NCBI RefSeq assembly: GCF_005221325.1
Contig: NZ_CP039889.1
Coordinates: 434,001 to 498,000, forward strand
Source: Agrobacterium tumefaciens
GTDB lineage: Bacteria > Pseudomonadota > Alphaproteobacteria > Rhizobiales > Rhizobiaceae
Length of the DNA stretch: 64,000 nt
Direction of reading: 5' to 3'
Under the pieces are notes generated by a model. It was given only the letters and a program-made list of their open reading frames with translations, did no database searches and was not told the DNA's origin. Made by a program: the position numbers and the translations under genes. Of the stretch, positions 21,905 through 31,256 are shown in pieces (positions within the stretch are counted from its first letter, which is position 1; each line of letters starts with the position of its first letter).

Positions 21905-24900
21905 TCCCTAATTTCTGCATCAACCGACCCGTCGCCACCACACTTCTCGCCATCGGCCTCGTGCTGGCCGGGCTTGCCGGCTTCCGCCTGCTGCCGGTCG
22001 CCGCCCTGCCAAAGGTGGATTTTCCGACGATCAACGTGTCCTCGTCGCTATCAGGCGCCTCGCCGCAAACCATGGCCACATCGGTCACCACACCGCTGGT
22101 CAAACAGTTCGAGACCATTCCCGGCGTCAGCGAAATCAGCGCCACCAACACGCTCGGCAACAGCTCGATCGTGCTGCAGTTCGATCTCAACCGCGATATC
22201 GACGCTGCGGCGGCCGATGTTCAGGCCGCCATTTCGCGCGCGCAACGGCAGTTGCCGAGCAACATGACGACGACGCCGAGCTATCGCAAGACCAATCCGG
22301 CCGATGCGCCGGTGCTGTTGCTCGCCGTCAACAGCAAGGAAATGCCGACCAGCAAGGTGGATGAGATCGCCGAGAACATCATCTCGCCGCTTCTCTCCAC
22401 CATCTCGGGCGTCGCGCAGGTGAGCATCTATGGTGCGCAAACCTATGCCGTGCGCATCGGCCTCGATCCGACGCAGCTTCAGGCAAGAGGGCTCGGTGTC
22501 GATACCGTCACAACGGCCATCGCCCAGGCGAATAATCAGGTGCCCGTGGGCGCCCTGCAGACCGACAATCAGCGCCTGACCATCGAGGCCAATACCCAGC
22601 GCACCAATGCAGCCGCCTTCCGTTCGCTGGTCGTCTCGACGAATAATGGTGCGCCGATCCATCTCGGCGATATCGCCAATGTCACCGACAGCATCGACAA
22701 TACCAATGCCGGCAGCTGGTTCGATGGCGAACAGGCCATCATTCTCGCCGTGCAGCGGCAGCCGGATGCCAATACCGTCGAAGTGGTCGATGCCATCAAG
22801 GCCAAGCTGCCGGCGCTTCATCAGCAATTGCCACCATCCGTCAATATTCACGTCATGAATGACGCTTCGACCGCCATCAAGGATGCAATTTCGGACGTCC
22901 AGTTCACCCTGTTCCTCACCATCGGGCTGGTGGTTGCGGTCATCTATCTCTTCACCGGGCACCTGACGGCGACCATCATTCCGGGCCTTGCCGTGCCTTT
23001 GTCGCTCATCACCGCTTTCGGCATGATGTATGTTCTAGGCTACAGCATCGACAATATCTCGCTGCTGGGGTTGACGCTATCGGTAGGCCTGGTGGTGGAT
23101 GACGCCATCGTCATGCTGGAAAATATCCTGCGCCTGCATGAAAAAGGCCTGCCGATGCGGGAGGCGGCCCTGCAAGGCGCGGCAGAGGTCAGCGGCACCA
23201 TCCTGTCCATGTCCGTCTCGCTGGTGGCCGTCTTCATTCCCATTCTGCTGATGGGCGGCGTGATCGGCAGGCTCTTCAACGAGTTCGGCATGGTCGTCAC
23301 GCTGGCAATCATGGCCTCGGCGCTGGTTTCACTGACGGTGACGCCCATGCTCGCCTCTCGCCTGTCGGGCCATTCCTCCCGGCCGCCGGCCATCATCCGC
23401 TGGTTCGATGCTGGCTTCGAGCGCACGCTTCGCCTTTACGGCAAGGCCGTCGGCTGGTGCCTTTCCCACCGCCGCATCGTGCTTGCCTCGTTTCTCGCCT
23501 CGGTCGCTGCCTCGCTCTACCTGTTCGAAACGCTGCCCTCGAGCTTCTTCCCGCAGGAAGATATCGGCCGTCTCTCGGTCTCGACACAGGCGCGTGAGGA
23601 TATTTCCTACACGGCGATGCGCGATCTTCAGGCGCAGGTTGCCGATCAGATTCGCAAGAACCCGGCCGTCGTGCATGTCACCTCCATCGTCGGCGGCAAT
23701 TCACGCAATCCGCTGAACAACGGTTCGATGTTTGTTGAACTGAAACCCAAGGAAGAACGCGCGCCGCTCAGTCAGGTGCTGACCGAACTGGGGCAGGCCA
23801 CGTCGAAGGTGGCGGGCATCCGCACCTATATCAACCCACAGCAGAGCCTGCGTTTCGGCGGACGCAGTTCTGCCAGCCAGTACCAGCTCGTCGTTCAGGG
23901 CCTGAACGCCGATACGACCAATGAATGGTCGAACAAGCTGATGGAGGCGATGCGCCGCGACCATACATTTACGTCAGTCACCTCCGACGCCCAGAATGGT
24001 GCGATTGCCGCCACGATCTCTGTCGATTCAGAAAAAGCGGCGGCCTTCGGCATCACCAATGACCAGCTGCGCAAGACACTGGAAATGTCCTTCGGCGGTT
24101 ATACGGCGGCGCAAATCCAGTCGACCGGCGACAGTTACGACGTCATCGTGGAATTCGACAGCTCAAAGCCCTGGAATGATGATTTCCTCAGCGATATCAA
24201 CATTCTTTCCGCGAAATCCGGGGTTCTGGTTCCGCTGTCCAACTTCGCCTCGCTGACCCGTACACAGGCACCGGTTACCATTAACCAGACAGGCCAGCTC
24301 GTCTCCACCACGATTTCCTTCAACCTGCCGGATGGCGTGGCACTTTCCGATGCCACAAGCCGGATCGACCAGATCAAGACCACGATCGGCCTGCCGCAGG
24401 ATGTATTCACCAGCTATGGCGGCACGGCGGCGATCTTCCAGCAGAGCCAGGGCAACACCGGCATCCTCATTCTGGCGGCGGTGCTGACCATCTATGTGGT
24501 GCTGGGCGTGCTCTATGAAAGCTTCATCCACCCGCTGACCATCCTCTCCGGCCTGCCGGCCGCCGCCTTCGGGGCGCTGGTGGCGCTGAAGGTGATGGGC
24601 ATGGATTTCTCGATCATCGCACTCATCGGCCTGCTGATGCTGATCGGTATCGTGAAGAAAAACGCGATCATGATGATCGACGTGGCGGTGGAACTGATGC
24701 GCGAAAAAGCGGAACCGCCCGCAACCGCCATTCACGAAGCCTGCGTGCGCCGATTCCGGCCGATCATGATGACCACCTTCTGCGCATTGCTGGGCGCGCT
24801 GCCCATCGCGCTCGGCTCCGGCGCAAGTTCGGAACTGCGCCAGCCGCTCGGCATCGCCGTGGTCGGTGGTCTCATCGTTTCGCAATTGCTGACGCTGTTC

Positions 24901-25041
24901 ATCACACCTGTGATCTTCGTGGAGATGGACCGCTTCGGCCGTTTCCTCACCGGGTTATTTTCCCGCAGGAAAAACGTTGAGCCCCATGCCGAACAGGAAA
25001 AACCGCAAGGCAAGACCGAACCGGATTCGGTCGCAGCCTAA
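21901..25041 (+). CDS. RND multidrug efflux pump, inner-membrane permease (MdtB/MdtC-like)
   Basis: A full-length 1046-residue RND transporter with twelve membrane helices in two halves and two large periplasmic loops. N-terminal 'MIPNFCINRPVATTLLAIGL' and the helix-4 motif 'LTLSVGLVVDDAIVMLENIL', carrying the two adjacent aspartates of the proton relay, are clear; the second half has 'LIGLLMLIGIVKKNAIMMID' with the relay lysine. It exports hydrophobic or amphiphilic compounds in exchange for protons, together with the adaptor encoded directly upstream. The sequence resembles the MdtB/MdtC subgroup more than AcrB, but substrate range cannot be predicted. The stop overlaps the convergent IalB-family gene by four bases. 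Confidence 0.93.
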   Translation: MIPNFCINRPVATTLLAIGLVLAGLAGFRLLPVAALPKVDFPTINVSSSLSGASPQTMATSVTTPLVKQFETIPGVSEISATNTLGNSSIVLQFDLNRDIDAAAADVQAAISRAQRQLPSNMTTTPSYRKTNPADAPVLLLAVNSKEMPTSKVDEIAENIISPLLSTISGVAQVSIYGAQTYAVRIGLDPTQLQARGLGVDTVTTAIAQANNQVPVGALQTDNQRLTIEANTQRTNAAAFRSLVVSTNNGAPIHLGDIANVTDSIDNTNAGSWFDGEQAIILAVQRQPDANTVEVVDAIKAKLPALHQQLPPSVNIHVMNDASTAIKDAISDVQFTLFLTIGLVVAVIYLFTGHLTATIIPGLAVPLSLITAFGMMYVLGYSIDNISLLGLTLSVGLVVDDAIVMLENILRLHEKGLPMREAALQGAAEVSGTILSMSVSLVAVFIPILLMGGVIGRLFNEFGMVVTLAIMASALVSLTVTPMLASRLSGHSSRPPAIIRWFDAGFERTLRLYGKAVGWCLSHRRIVLASFLASVAASLYLFETLPSSFFPQEDIGRLSVSTQAREDISYTAMRDLQAQVADQIRKNPAVVHVTSIVGGNSRNPLNNGSMFVELKPKEERAPLSQVLTELGQATSKVAGIRTYINPQQSLRFGGRSSASQYQLVVQGLNADTTNEWSNKLMEAMRRDHTFTSVTSDAQNGAIAATISVDSEKAAAFGITNDQLRKTLEMSFGGYTAAQIQSTGDSYDVIVEFDSSKPWNDDFLSDINILSAKSGVLVPLSNFASLTRTQAPVTINQTGQLVSTTISFNLPDGVALSDATSRIDQIKTTIGLPQDVFTSYGGTAAIFQQSQGNTGILILAAVLTIYVVLGVLYESFIHPLTILSGLPAAAFGALVALKVMGMDFSIIALIGLLMLIGIVKKNAIMMIDVAVELMREKAEPPATAIHEACVRRFRPIMMTTFCALLGALPIALGSGASSELRQPLGIAVVGGLIVSQLLTLFITPVIFVEMDRFGRFLTGLFSRRKNVEPHAEQEKPQGKTEPDSVAA

Positions 25042-25613
25042 CGCACCTCCCCGAGGCGTTTCAGCGCCTCGGGGAAACCTTTGCCCTGCAGCTGGAACGA
25101 CACGGTGCGGCCCTGCAGATCAGGCGCCTCGATAGTGAGCGTCTGCTCCGCCTTCAGCGCCGAGATCAGTTCGATGAAGGGCGTGAAGGACACGATGCAG
25201 CCCACCGGCAGGCAGGTGCTGACCTGCACTTCCTGCAAGCGCATATTTCCCGATTTCACCGAAAACAGCTTGGTGACGGCCAGACCGAACGGCAGCACCA
25301 TGGTGCCGGTAAGTCTCTCGGGCGTCGTGGCATCGTCCAGCCGGAACTCCACGGAAACGACCAGCTTGCGGGTTTTTTCCTCAAGCTGAACCTGGGCGAT
25401 GGCGCAAGCCGGCTTCGTCTCTCCCCCTGTGGAGGGTGCGATATCGGCACCGTCTTTTTTTGCAGCAGCCGCACAGGCAAGCTGCCAGCTTCCGTGAACC
25501 TCGTGCAATGGCGTTTTCGCCGCCTCCTGCGCAGCCGCATCACCCACCGCGGCACCGGCGCAAAGAAAAACCGCAAGCCCCGCTTTCGCGATGCAGCTTT
25601 GATTGTGTCCCAT
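25038..25613 (-). CDS. Invasion-associated locus B (IalB) family protein
   Basis: A 191-residue exported protein: Sec signal peptide ('AGLAVFLCAGAAVGDAAAQE'), then the IalB domain with 'GSWQLACAAAAKK', 'KPACAIAQVQ', 'LTGTMVLPFGLAVTKLFSVK' and the paired cysteines 'STCLPVGCIVSFTPFIE', which probably form disulfides. IalB is named from Bartonella, where it affects entry into red cells; the family is common in Alphaproteobacteria and its chemistry is unknown. Its ATG shares a base with the TGA of the autotransporter (25613), so its translation is likely coupled to it. A Shine-Dalgarno (GGAG) lies inside the end of the autotransporter gene. Confidence 0.85.
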   Translation of the reverse strand: MGHNQSCIAKAGLAVFLCAGAAVGDAAAQEAAKTPLHEVHGSWQLACAAAAKKDGADIAPSTGGETKPACAIAQVQLEEKTRKLVVSVEFRLDDATTPERLTGTMVLPFGLAVTKLFSVKSGNMRLQEVQVSTCLPVGCIVSFTPFIELISALKAEQTLTIEAPDLQGRTVSFQLQGKGFPEALKRLGEVR

Positions 25614-28600
25614 CAGAAACGAACTCCAAGTTCGGCGGCAGCGGATTGATCCAGAACGCCAGCCCCGAAAACCGCACCATAACGGAATGTCAAAGTGGCC
25701 GATGGCGTCAGATCGTAGCTCAGCCCCAGATTTAATATCGCCTCATCGCGCGGACTCGCGGTACTCGCGACCGAGAACGCACCACCACCCTCGTAGAACA
25801 GGCTGCTGCCCACGGCCGCATCGCCATAATTGTGACGCCACGCCAGATCGAACATCGCGCGGCCAAGCATGCCTTCAAGCGCGATATCACGGGTGATCCG
25901 CGCACCGAGTGTCGTATAAAGCTGATTGTAACGTGCGGAGCCGGCGGAAACCGCCGCAATGCCGCCCTTTTCCTGGAAGGCATCCGTTCGAGTGTTCACA
26001 TAGGCAATATTCGCATAAGGCTCGATATGGGTGAGGTCAAAATCGAACCGCCAGGCGGCTTCGGCAAAGACCTGCGATGTGGAACCGCCATAGCTCGCGG
26101 AAAGGCTCTCCTCCAGCGTGGAGAAGGAAATCGACCGGCGGGTTTCGGCATCCTGAAAAGCGTGGATTGCACCAAGTCGCAAAGAGGCGGGGCCGATCGT
26201 CGTACCCGCATAGGTGGCCAGATAGTAGCTGTCCACATCGGCCGAAGCGACAAGCGCGGTCTGGTTGATATCGTCATGGCCATAACCGGCCGCCACCCCG
26301 GCACGCCAGCCATCACTCAGTTCTCCATCGAGGCCAAAGAGAACGCCACCGCCTCTCATATCGGCAGATGAACCATTGCCGTCGCTATCGATACGTCCGC
26401 GAGAACCGAAACCACTTGACCAGAAGGTAAGCGCCCCTTCGTCAAAGGCTAGGGGGTTCTGACCGCCTTCCGCATAAGCGACCGGCAGGATCGGCCGCGC
26501 ATCGACCCCCTCGAAGGCGCTGCGCAGCCGGTTGAGAATGACATCGCGGGTTTGCCCGCTGCGATTGATCAGGGCCATGGCGAGCGACGGGTGAATCTCC
26601 CCCGCAAGCTGTGAAAAGGCTGATTGCGTTTCGCCCTGCTGAAGAAAGACGGCCGCCTCGTACAAAGGCGCGCTTTCTGCGAGCGCCTCTACGGCATTGG
26701 CGGCGGCGCGCGCATTGGCTGTCGAGGTTGAAGCAGTAAGGAAACCGGCACCCATGGATGCCGGGCTGAAGGACAGATAGGTGACACCGCCATCGGCACT
26801 CTTGGTGAGGCCGGCGGTCAAATAGGCGAAATTCTCATCGATGTTGGAGAATGTGCCGGCAATCCCGCCCGTCGCGCTCAAGATCGAATATCGCGTCTTC
26901 AGACTGAAGGCCGAATGGTTCGTCAAGGGAGTGACGACAAGGTTGACATCGTTATCGATGGTGATGGTGCCGGTCACGGCTAATCTGTCGGAATTGCCAT
27001 TGGCGTCTATTTCAACGGCATAGGTCGAGCCACTCGCGAATGTCGCATTACCCGTAGAGGTCAGCGTGCCGATCGAATTGCCCGGTGCAAGCGTGCCGCG
27101 CGAGCCGACCATCAGGCCACCAATCGTGCCTGAGCCGCCGAGCGTCGCACCGCCCGCCACCGAAACGACGCTTGCGAGCGAACCATTGACGCTGAGTTTT
27201 CCAGCCGAAACCGCAGTCGGGCCCGAATAGGTGTTGTCCGCCGTCAGAACCAGATTACCTTCACCGGTCTTTTCAAAACTGCCGCTGCCGCTCATCACGT
27301 TCGAAAACGTACCGGCCCCATCCACGACGAGCCGTGCATTATTGACGATATCGCCGGCGCCGAAACTTCGCGCCGTCCCCTGCAAGGTGCCGCCCGAAAT
27401 CGTGGTGCCGCCGGAATAGCTGTTATTGCCGGAAAGCCGGGTGATGCCGTTTTGCGCAACGACGCTGCCCGCCCCAGAAATATCGGCGGCGAGCAAATAA
27501 GCCGTCTCGGAATGATTAAACACCATCCTGCCATTACCAGCGCCGAAGCTGATTGTCCGAGCATCCACCGCGCCAGCCGAACGAGCGGTCTGCCCGGCAG
27601 CGGCGCCAATGTTCAAAACCCCGGTCGAACCCGCCGCCGAGGCGATCACGATGGTGGGTGCTGCAAACGCCGCCCCGCCCGTCACCTCGACGGAGCCGCT
27701 TCCGGCAGCGCCGATCACCAGCATGTCACTGACCGAAGCGCGCGAACCTGCGCCACTGACGAACACGGTTCCATCCGACCCCGCCGAAGAACCGACATAA
27801 AGCTGATAGGCATCAAGCGATGCATCATTCGTGACCGTCAGATCGCCGGAACCGGATTGCCCGACAGTGAGGCGACCGGAAGTGCCGAGGCCTCTATCGA
27901 CATAGGCAGTAACATTCGAGCCTGCGCCGGTGATGGTCATCGTCCCGGAAGAGCCGGCCAGATCGCCAAGCATCACTTGCCCCGCCCGAATGTCTCCACC
28001 GGCACTGACCGTGACATCGGCCGAGGATGTATTCTGATAACCGGCTATCAGGGTGCCGGTCACCTTCCAGCTGGAACCGTCACCGGTAATGGTGACAGAC
28101 GAAGAGGAACCACTGAGCGCAGCGACGACACTGTTATTGCTCTCGACAGTGCCTCCAGTTTCGACCACCAACGCGCCATTGCCGCCGCGCCCCACGGTGA
28201 GGCCGCCACCACTGCGCAGCGTGCTGTCTGCGCCGGAAATCCGGGCCGAGCCGCTACTGCCGGCATTGGTGGCGAGCACGATGTTTCGAGCGTCGACGAG
28301 GCCGCCGCCGGTGACAGCCAACGATCCCGCGCCCTTGGCGCCGATGTCGAGAGCACCGCTACCGATGGTCCATGCCGACCCCCGACCGTCGACAACGGCA
28401 GCGCCTGTTGCCCCGGCAACCGCGCCAAGCTGCGCAGCTGTGGTTTGCACCGTGCCACCCGCCGCAATATTCAGCCTCCCGTTGCCCGCCGTCCCGCTAG
28501 GGTCGGATGTATCGCCGCCGATCTGCAGATCGCCGGTCTTCCAGTTCGAACCGTTACCTGTCACCGTCGCCGAACTTACCGAATGGCGGCCGATAACCGC

Positions 28601-29593
28601 GTTGCCGCTGTCGACGGAGCCTGCCGCCTCGACCAGAAGCGTCGCGGCTCCACCATTGCCGATCATCAGCGTGTCACGGCTTTGCAGCGACGAGCCCAGA
28701 CGGCTGACCGTGACGGCGCTGCCGTCCGCCGACTCCAGATTGGCGATCACCGTCGTCGTCTGGCTGATGACGGTTCCGCCGCCGGTAATAGTGAGTGTGC
28801 CGACACCGGCGTCGCCGACCACCATCTCGCCCGAGGTTGTCCAGCGGCTGCCTTGGCCTGAAACGATTGCAGTTCCTGTTGTGTCTTCATCCTCGGCGAC
28901 AACGCCACGGACACTATCCAGCTTGCTGCCTGCAAGCACATTCAGACTGCCGGCTCCACCGCTGCCGGACGACGACCCGCTGCCGAAACCCACGAAAACA
29001 GTATCGGAACTTGTGAGGCTGGATGAATTATCAAGCGTGAGGGAGCCGTTTCCCGTCCCGATTCCACCGATTTTGACCGTTCCAGACGATGCCGTCGTAC
29101 CGTGCGAAAGCACAAGGACACCCGTACCGCTACCGCCGACAGAAACGATCTTGTCATCGTCGTTTTTCCAGGTCGCACCGGAAAAAGTCGCGGCGCCAGA
29201 AGACCCGTCGGCGACACCAAGGTAGAATGATTTCGTCTCCAAAGCGCCCAGCACCACCAGCGTGCCGTTCCCGCCGATACTGACGCCAATGGAGACTTCA
29301 TTCGCTTCGGCGCTTGTGCCGATCGTGATCGCCGGCCCGAATCTATCTATGAAAACATTATCACCAGCGTCAGGCACACGTCGCGAGAGCGCCCAGTTCG
29401 CGGCCGTAGACCAGTCCTCGCCGCCGGAACCTGTCCAAAGTAATGTTTCGGCTGCAGCATTGGGCGCAGCAAAAACCGAAAGGGTAAAAAAAACCGCTCC
29501 ACCGCCGGTAACAAACCTGCGCACCGTCGCTCCGCGCATTTCCGCTGTCGGACGGCTTTGACCTTCCGAGCCATGGCAGAAACAAGCGGACAT
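25613..29593 (-). CDS. Large autotransporter (type Va secretion) with T5SS/PEP-CTERM-associated repeats
   Basis: A 1326-residue protein. The long signal region (about 1-48) ends 'FFTLSVFAAPNAAAETLLWT'. The passenger (about 50-740) is built of short repeats typified by 'GSRWTTSG', 'GSNWKTGD', 'GSAWTIGS' and 'GSSWKVTG' between 'G-G/S-V-x-A' strands, the T5SS/PEP-CTERM repeat that folds as a beta-helix. Two autotransporter-associated strand repeats follow ('LSGNNSYSGGTTISGGTLQG' and 'LTADNTYSGPTAVSAGKLSV'). The C-terminal ~290 residues form the outer-membrane beta-barrel, ending in 'LGVRF'. Start 29593 has GGGAG six bases upstream. Cell-surface adhesion is the likely role; no protease triad is evident. 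Confidence 0.92.
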   Translation of the reverse strand: MSACFCHGSEGQSRPTAEMRGATVRRFVTGGGAVFFTLSVFAAPNAAAETLLWTGSGGEDWSTAANWALSRRVPDAGDNVFIDRFGPAITIGTSAEANEVSIGVSIGGNGTLVVLGALETKSFYLGVADGSSGAATFSGATWKNDDDKIVSVGGSGTGVLVLSHGTTASSGTVKIGGIGTGNGSLTLDNSSSLTSSDTVFVGFGSGSSSGSGGAGSLNVLAGSKLDSVRGVVAEDEDTTGTAIVSGQGSRWTTSGEMVVGDAGVGTLTITGGGTVISQTTTVIANLESADGSAVTVSRLGSSLQSRDTLMIGNGGAATLLVEAAGSVDSGNAVIGRHSVSSATVTGNGSNWKTGDLQIGGDTSDPSGTAGNGRLNIAAGGTVQTTAAQLGAVAGATGAAVVDGRGSAWTIGSGALDIGAKGAGSLAVTGGGLVDARNIVLATNAGSSGSARISGADSTLRSGGGLTVGRGGNGALVVETGGTVESNNSVVAALSGSSSSVTITGDGSSWKVTGTLIAGYQNTSSADVTVSAGGDIRAGQVMLGDLAGSSGTMTITGAGSNVTAYVDRGLGTSGRLTVGQSGSGDLTVTNDASLDAYQLYVGSSAGSDGTVFVSGAGSRASVSDMLVIGAAGSGSVEVTGGAAFAAPTIVIASAAGSTGVLNIGAAAGQTARSAGAVDARTISFGAGNGRMVFNHSETAYLLAADISGAGSVVAQNGITRLSGNNSYSGGTTISGGTLQGTARSFGAGDIVNNARLVVDGAGTFSNVMSGSGSFEKTGEGNLVLTADNTYSGPTAVSAGKLSVNGSLASVVSVAGGATLGGSGTIGGLMVGSRGTLAPGNSIGTLTSTGNATFASGSTYAVEIDANGNSDRLAVTGTITIDNDVNLVVTPLTNHSAFSLKTRYSILSATGGIAGTFSNIDENFAYLTAGLTKSADGGVTYLSFSPASMGAGFLTASTSTANARAAANAVEALAESAPLYEAAVFLQQGETQSAFSQLAGEIHPSLAMALINRSGQTRDVILNRLRSAFEGVDARPILPVAYAEGGQNPLAFDEGALTFWSSGFGSRGRIDSDGNGSSADMRGGGVLFGLDGELSDGWRAGVAAGYGHDDINQTALVASADVDSYYLATYAGTTIGPASLRLGAIHAFQDAETRRSISFSTLEESLSASYGGSTSQVFAEAAWRFDFDLTHIEPYANIAYVNTRTDAFQEKGGIAAVSAGSARYNQLYTTLGARITRDIALEGMLGRAMFDLAWRHNYGDAAVGSSLFYEGGGAFSVASTASPRDEAILNLGLSYDLTPSATLTFRYGAVFGAGVLDQSAAAELGVRF

Positions 29594-29735
29594 TCAATCT
29601 CCCTTATCCACGCAGAAAGCGGACTTTCTTCGATTCGGCGAATCGATCGCCTCGAATAAAGTCAACTAAGCCAGTTTGGAAGATGATTTCCAGTAAGAAC
29701 AGCGTAAAATCTATTTTTTACTGCCTGGAGAAAGA

Positions 29736-29767
29736 CAAAACGGAGCACGACCGGCGTGCTCCGTAAA
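29736..29767 (-). terminator. Terminator of the smoCBA operon
   Basis: CGGAGCAC (29741-29748) and GTGCTCCG (29756-29763) form a perfect 8-bp stem. On the minus strand the hairpin is followed by TTTTGTCTTT. It lies about 75 bases downstream of the smoA stop. Confidence 0.75.
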
Positions 29768-29838
29768 ATAAGCCAGAAGATCGGTTGAGTAACGATACTC
29801 CACCGGAACCTGGAAGTGACGGTCCCGGCGAAGCTCTG

Positions 29839-30363
29839 TTATTGCCGGGAAAAACGACCGAAGGCCCCGCCAGAAAAGCACAGCGGATCACCATCACGAT
29901 GGGCGGCGCGCAGCACCTCACCGATGATGATCGTATGGTCACCGCCATCATGAGCCGCAGCACGCCGGCATTCGAAACGGGCGAGCGTTCCGGGAATGAC
30001 CGGCACGCCTTCGTCGTTGATTTCCCATTCCAGATCATCGAAAGCACGGCCATTGCGGGTAAAGCGGGCGCTCAGCACATCCTGATCGGCACTCAGCACA
30101 TGAATGGCGAAATGGGTCGCCTCACTGAAAGCCGGATGGCGTGACGAGCTTTTCGCCGGGGACCACAATACCAGCGGCGGATCGAGAGAAACCGACGCAA
30201 AGCTGTTGACCGTCATGCCGATCGGACCTTCCGGCGTCGTGGCCGTCACCACAGTCACGCCTGTCGTGAAAGCGCCGAGCGCATTGCGAAAGCTGCGGCT
30301 GTTGTCGCCGCCAGGAACGAATACGTGCTCATTGGGCATTTTCATCGCCTCTGCCACTGTCAT
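29839..30363 (-). CDS. smoA: SmoA, flavin reductase of sulfoquinovose catabolism
   Basis: A 174-residue flavin reductase-domain protein: 'RNALGAFTTGVTVVTATTPE', 'GMTVNSFASVSLDPPLVLWS' and 'DGGDHTIIIGEVLRAAHRDG'. It supplies FMNH2, made with a nicotinamide nucleotide, to the SmoC monooxygenase as the reductase half of a two-component system. I start it at ATG 30363, whose A is shared with the TGA of smoB; a GTG codon just before is the alternative. It is the last gene of the leftward smoC-smoB-smoA set. The assignment rests on family plus exact match to the published Agrobacterium smo gene order. Confidence 0.93.
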   Translation of the reverse strand: MTVAEAMKMPNEHVFVPGGDNSRSFRNALGAFTTGVTVVTATTPEGPIGMTVNSFASVSLDPPLVLWSPAKSSSRHPAFSEATHFAIHVLSADQDVLSARFTRNGRAFDDLEWEINDEGVPVIPGTLARFECRRAAAHDGGDHTIIIGEVLRAAHRDGDPLCFSGGAFGRFSRQ

Positions 30364-31256
30364 CACGGCACCTCTTTTCCAATCGCAAGGGTGTAGAGTT
30401 CGAACCAGGTCTGGCGGTCCATCGTCACGCTGAGCGCATCGGCAGCGGTTCTGATCCGCTCGATATTATTAGTGCCGAGCACCGGCACGATCTTTGCCGG
30501 ATGGCGCAGCAGCCAGGCGATCGCGACAGCCGTCGCGTCGATGCCCTGTTCCTTGCCGATGCGCTGCAGGGCAGCCATTGTCCCACCATGCGCGCCTGAA
30601 AACAGCGAACCGCCACCGAGCGGCGACCAGGCCATGGGCGAAACGCGCTTTTCCTGCAGGTATGCGAGATCGCCATTGGTGAAGGTATCGGTGGCAAGAA
30701 GGCTCATTTCGATCTGGTTGGTCACGAGCCTGTTGCTCATGGCCGATTGCAGCAGCGAAAAGTCCCACGGGCGGAAGTTGGAAACGCCCACCGCCTTGAC
30801 CTTGCCGGAGGCGACCAGCGCATCGAGCGCCTTGCCGGTTTCTTCCGCATCGATCAGCGGGTCCGGACGGTGAATGAGCAACAGGTCGACATGATCCGTT
30901 CCCATGTCGCGCAGCGATGCTTCGACCGAGGCATTGATGTGGCCAGCCGTCGTATCGTAATGTTTGACGCGGGCGGCGGAGTGACGTCCGGCCGGCGCGA
31001 CGATGCCGCATTTGGTAACGATTTCGATTTTGTCGCGCAGTCCGGGCGCAGCCTTCAGGCCGCCGCCGAGAATGGCTTCCGCCGTGTATCCGCCGTAGAT
31101 ATCCGCCTGATCCATGGTGGTGATGCCCTGAGCCAGGCAAGCCTCGATCTTCGCCTGCACATGCGCCGGCGATGTATCGGCGTCGTCACCGATACGCCAC
31201 ATGCCGTAGACGATGCGGCTGAGTTCGAGTGTTTCAGAAAGAGCGATACGTTCCAT
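30363..31256 (-). CDS. smoB: SmoB, aldo-keto reductase (6-oxo-glucose reductase)
   Basis: A 297-residue (beta/alpha)8 aldo-keto reductase. The catalytic tetrad is readable: D49 and Y54 in 'MDQADIYGGY', K82 in 'IVTKCGI' and H129 in 'LLLIHRPDP'. The C-terminal nucleotide-binding region has 'VPVLGTNNIERIR'. In the known pathway SmoB uses NADPH to reduce the 6-oxo sugar left after desulfonation of sulfoquinovose to D-glucose, which feeds central metabolism. Its start overlaps the SmoC stop and its stop overlaps the SmoA start, so the three enzymes are tightly coupled. Confidence 0.94.
   Translation of the reverse strand: MERIALSETLELSRIVYGMWRIGDDADTSPAHVQAKIEACLAQGITTMDQADIYGGYTAEAILGGGLKAAPGLRDKIEIVTKCGIVAPAGRHSAARVKHYDTTAGHINASVEASLRDMGTDHVDLLLIHRPDPLIDAEETGKALDALVASGKVKAVGVSNFRPWDFSLLQSAMSNRLVTNQIEMSLLATDTFTNGDLAYLQEKRVSPMAWSPLGGGSLFSGAHGGTMAALQRIGKEQGIDATAVAIAWLLRHPAKIVPVLGTNNIERIRTAADALSVTMDRQTWFELYTLAIGKEVP

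Noticed and set aside
27100..28900. CRISPR-like or tandem DNA repeats in the autotransporter gene
   Set aside because: The repetition is at protein level (degenerate beta-helix repeats of variable length) and not as regular DNA repeats with spacers.
27452..29225. Long open frames of about 390-469 codons on the plus strand opposite the autotransporter
   Set aside because: Their sequence is low-complexity (Pro/Ser/Thr/Ala or Arg/Asp rich) and mirrors the repeat-rich passenger on the other strand; no Shine-Dalgarno, domain or start context.
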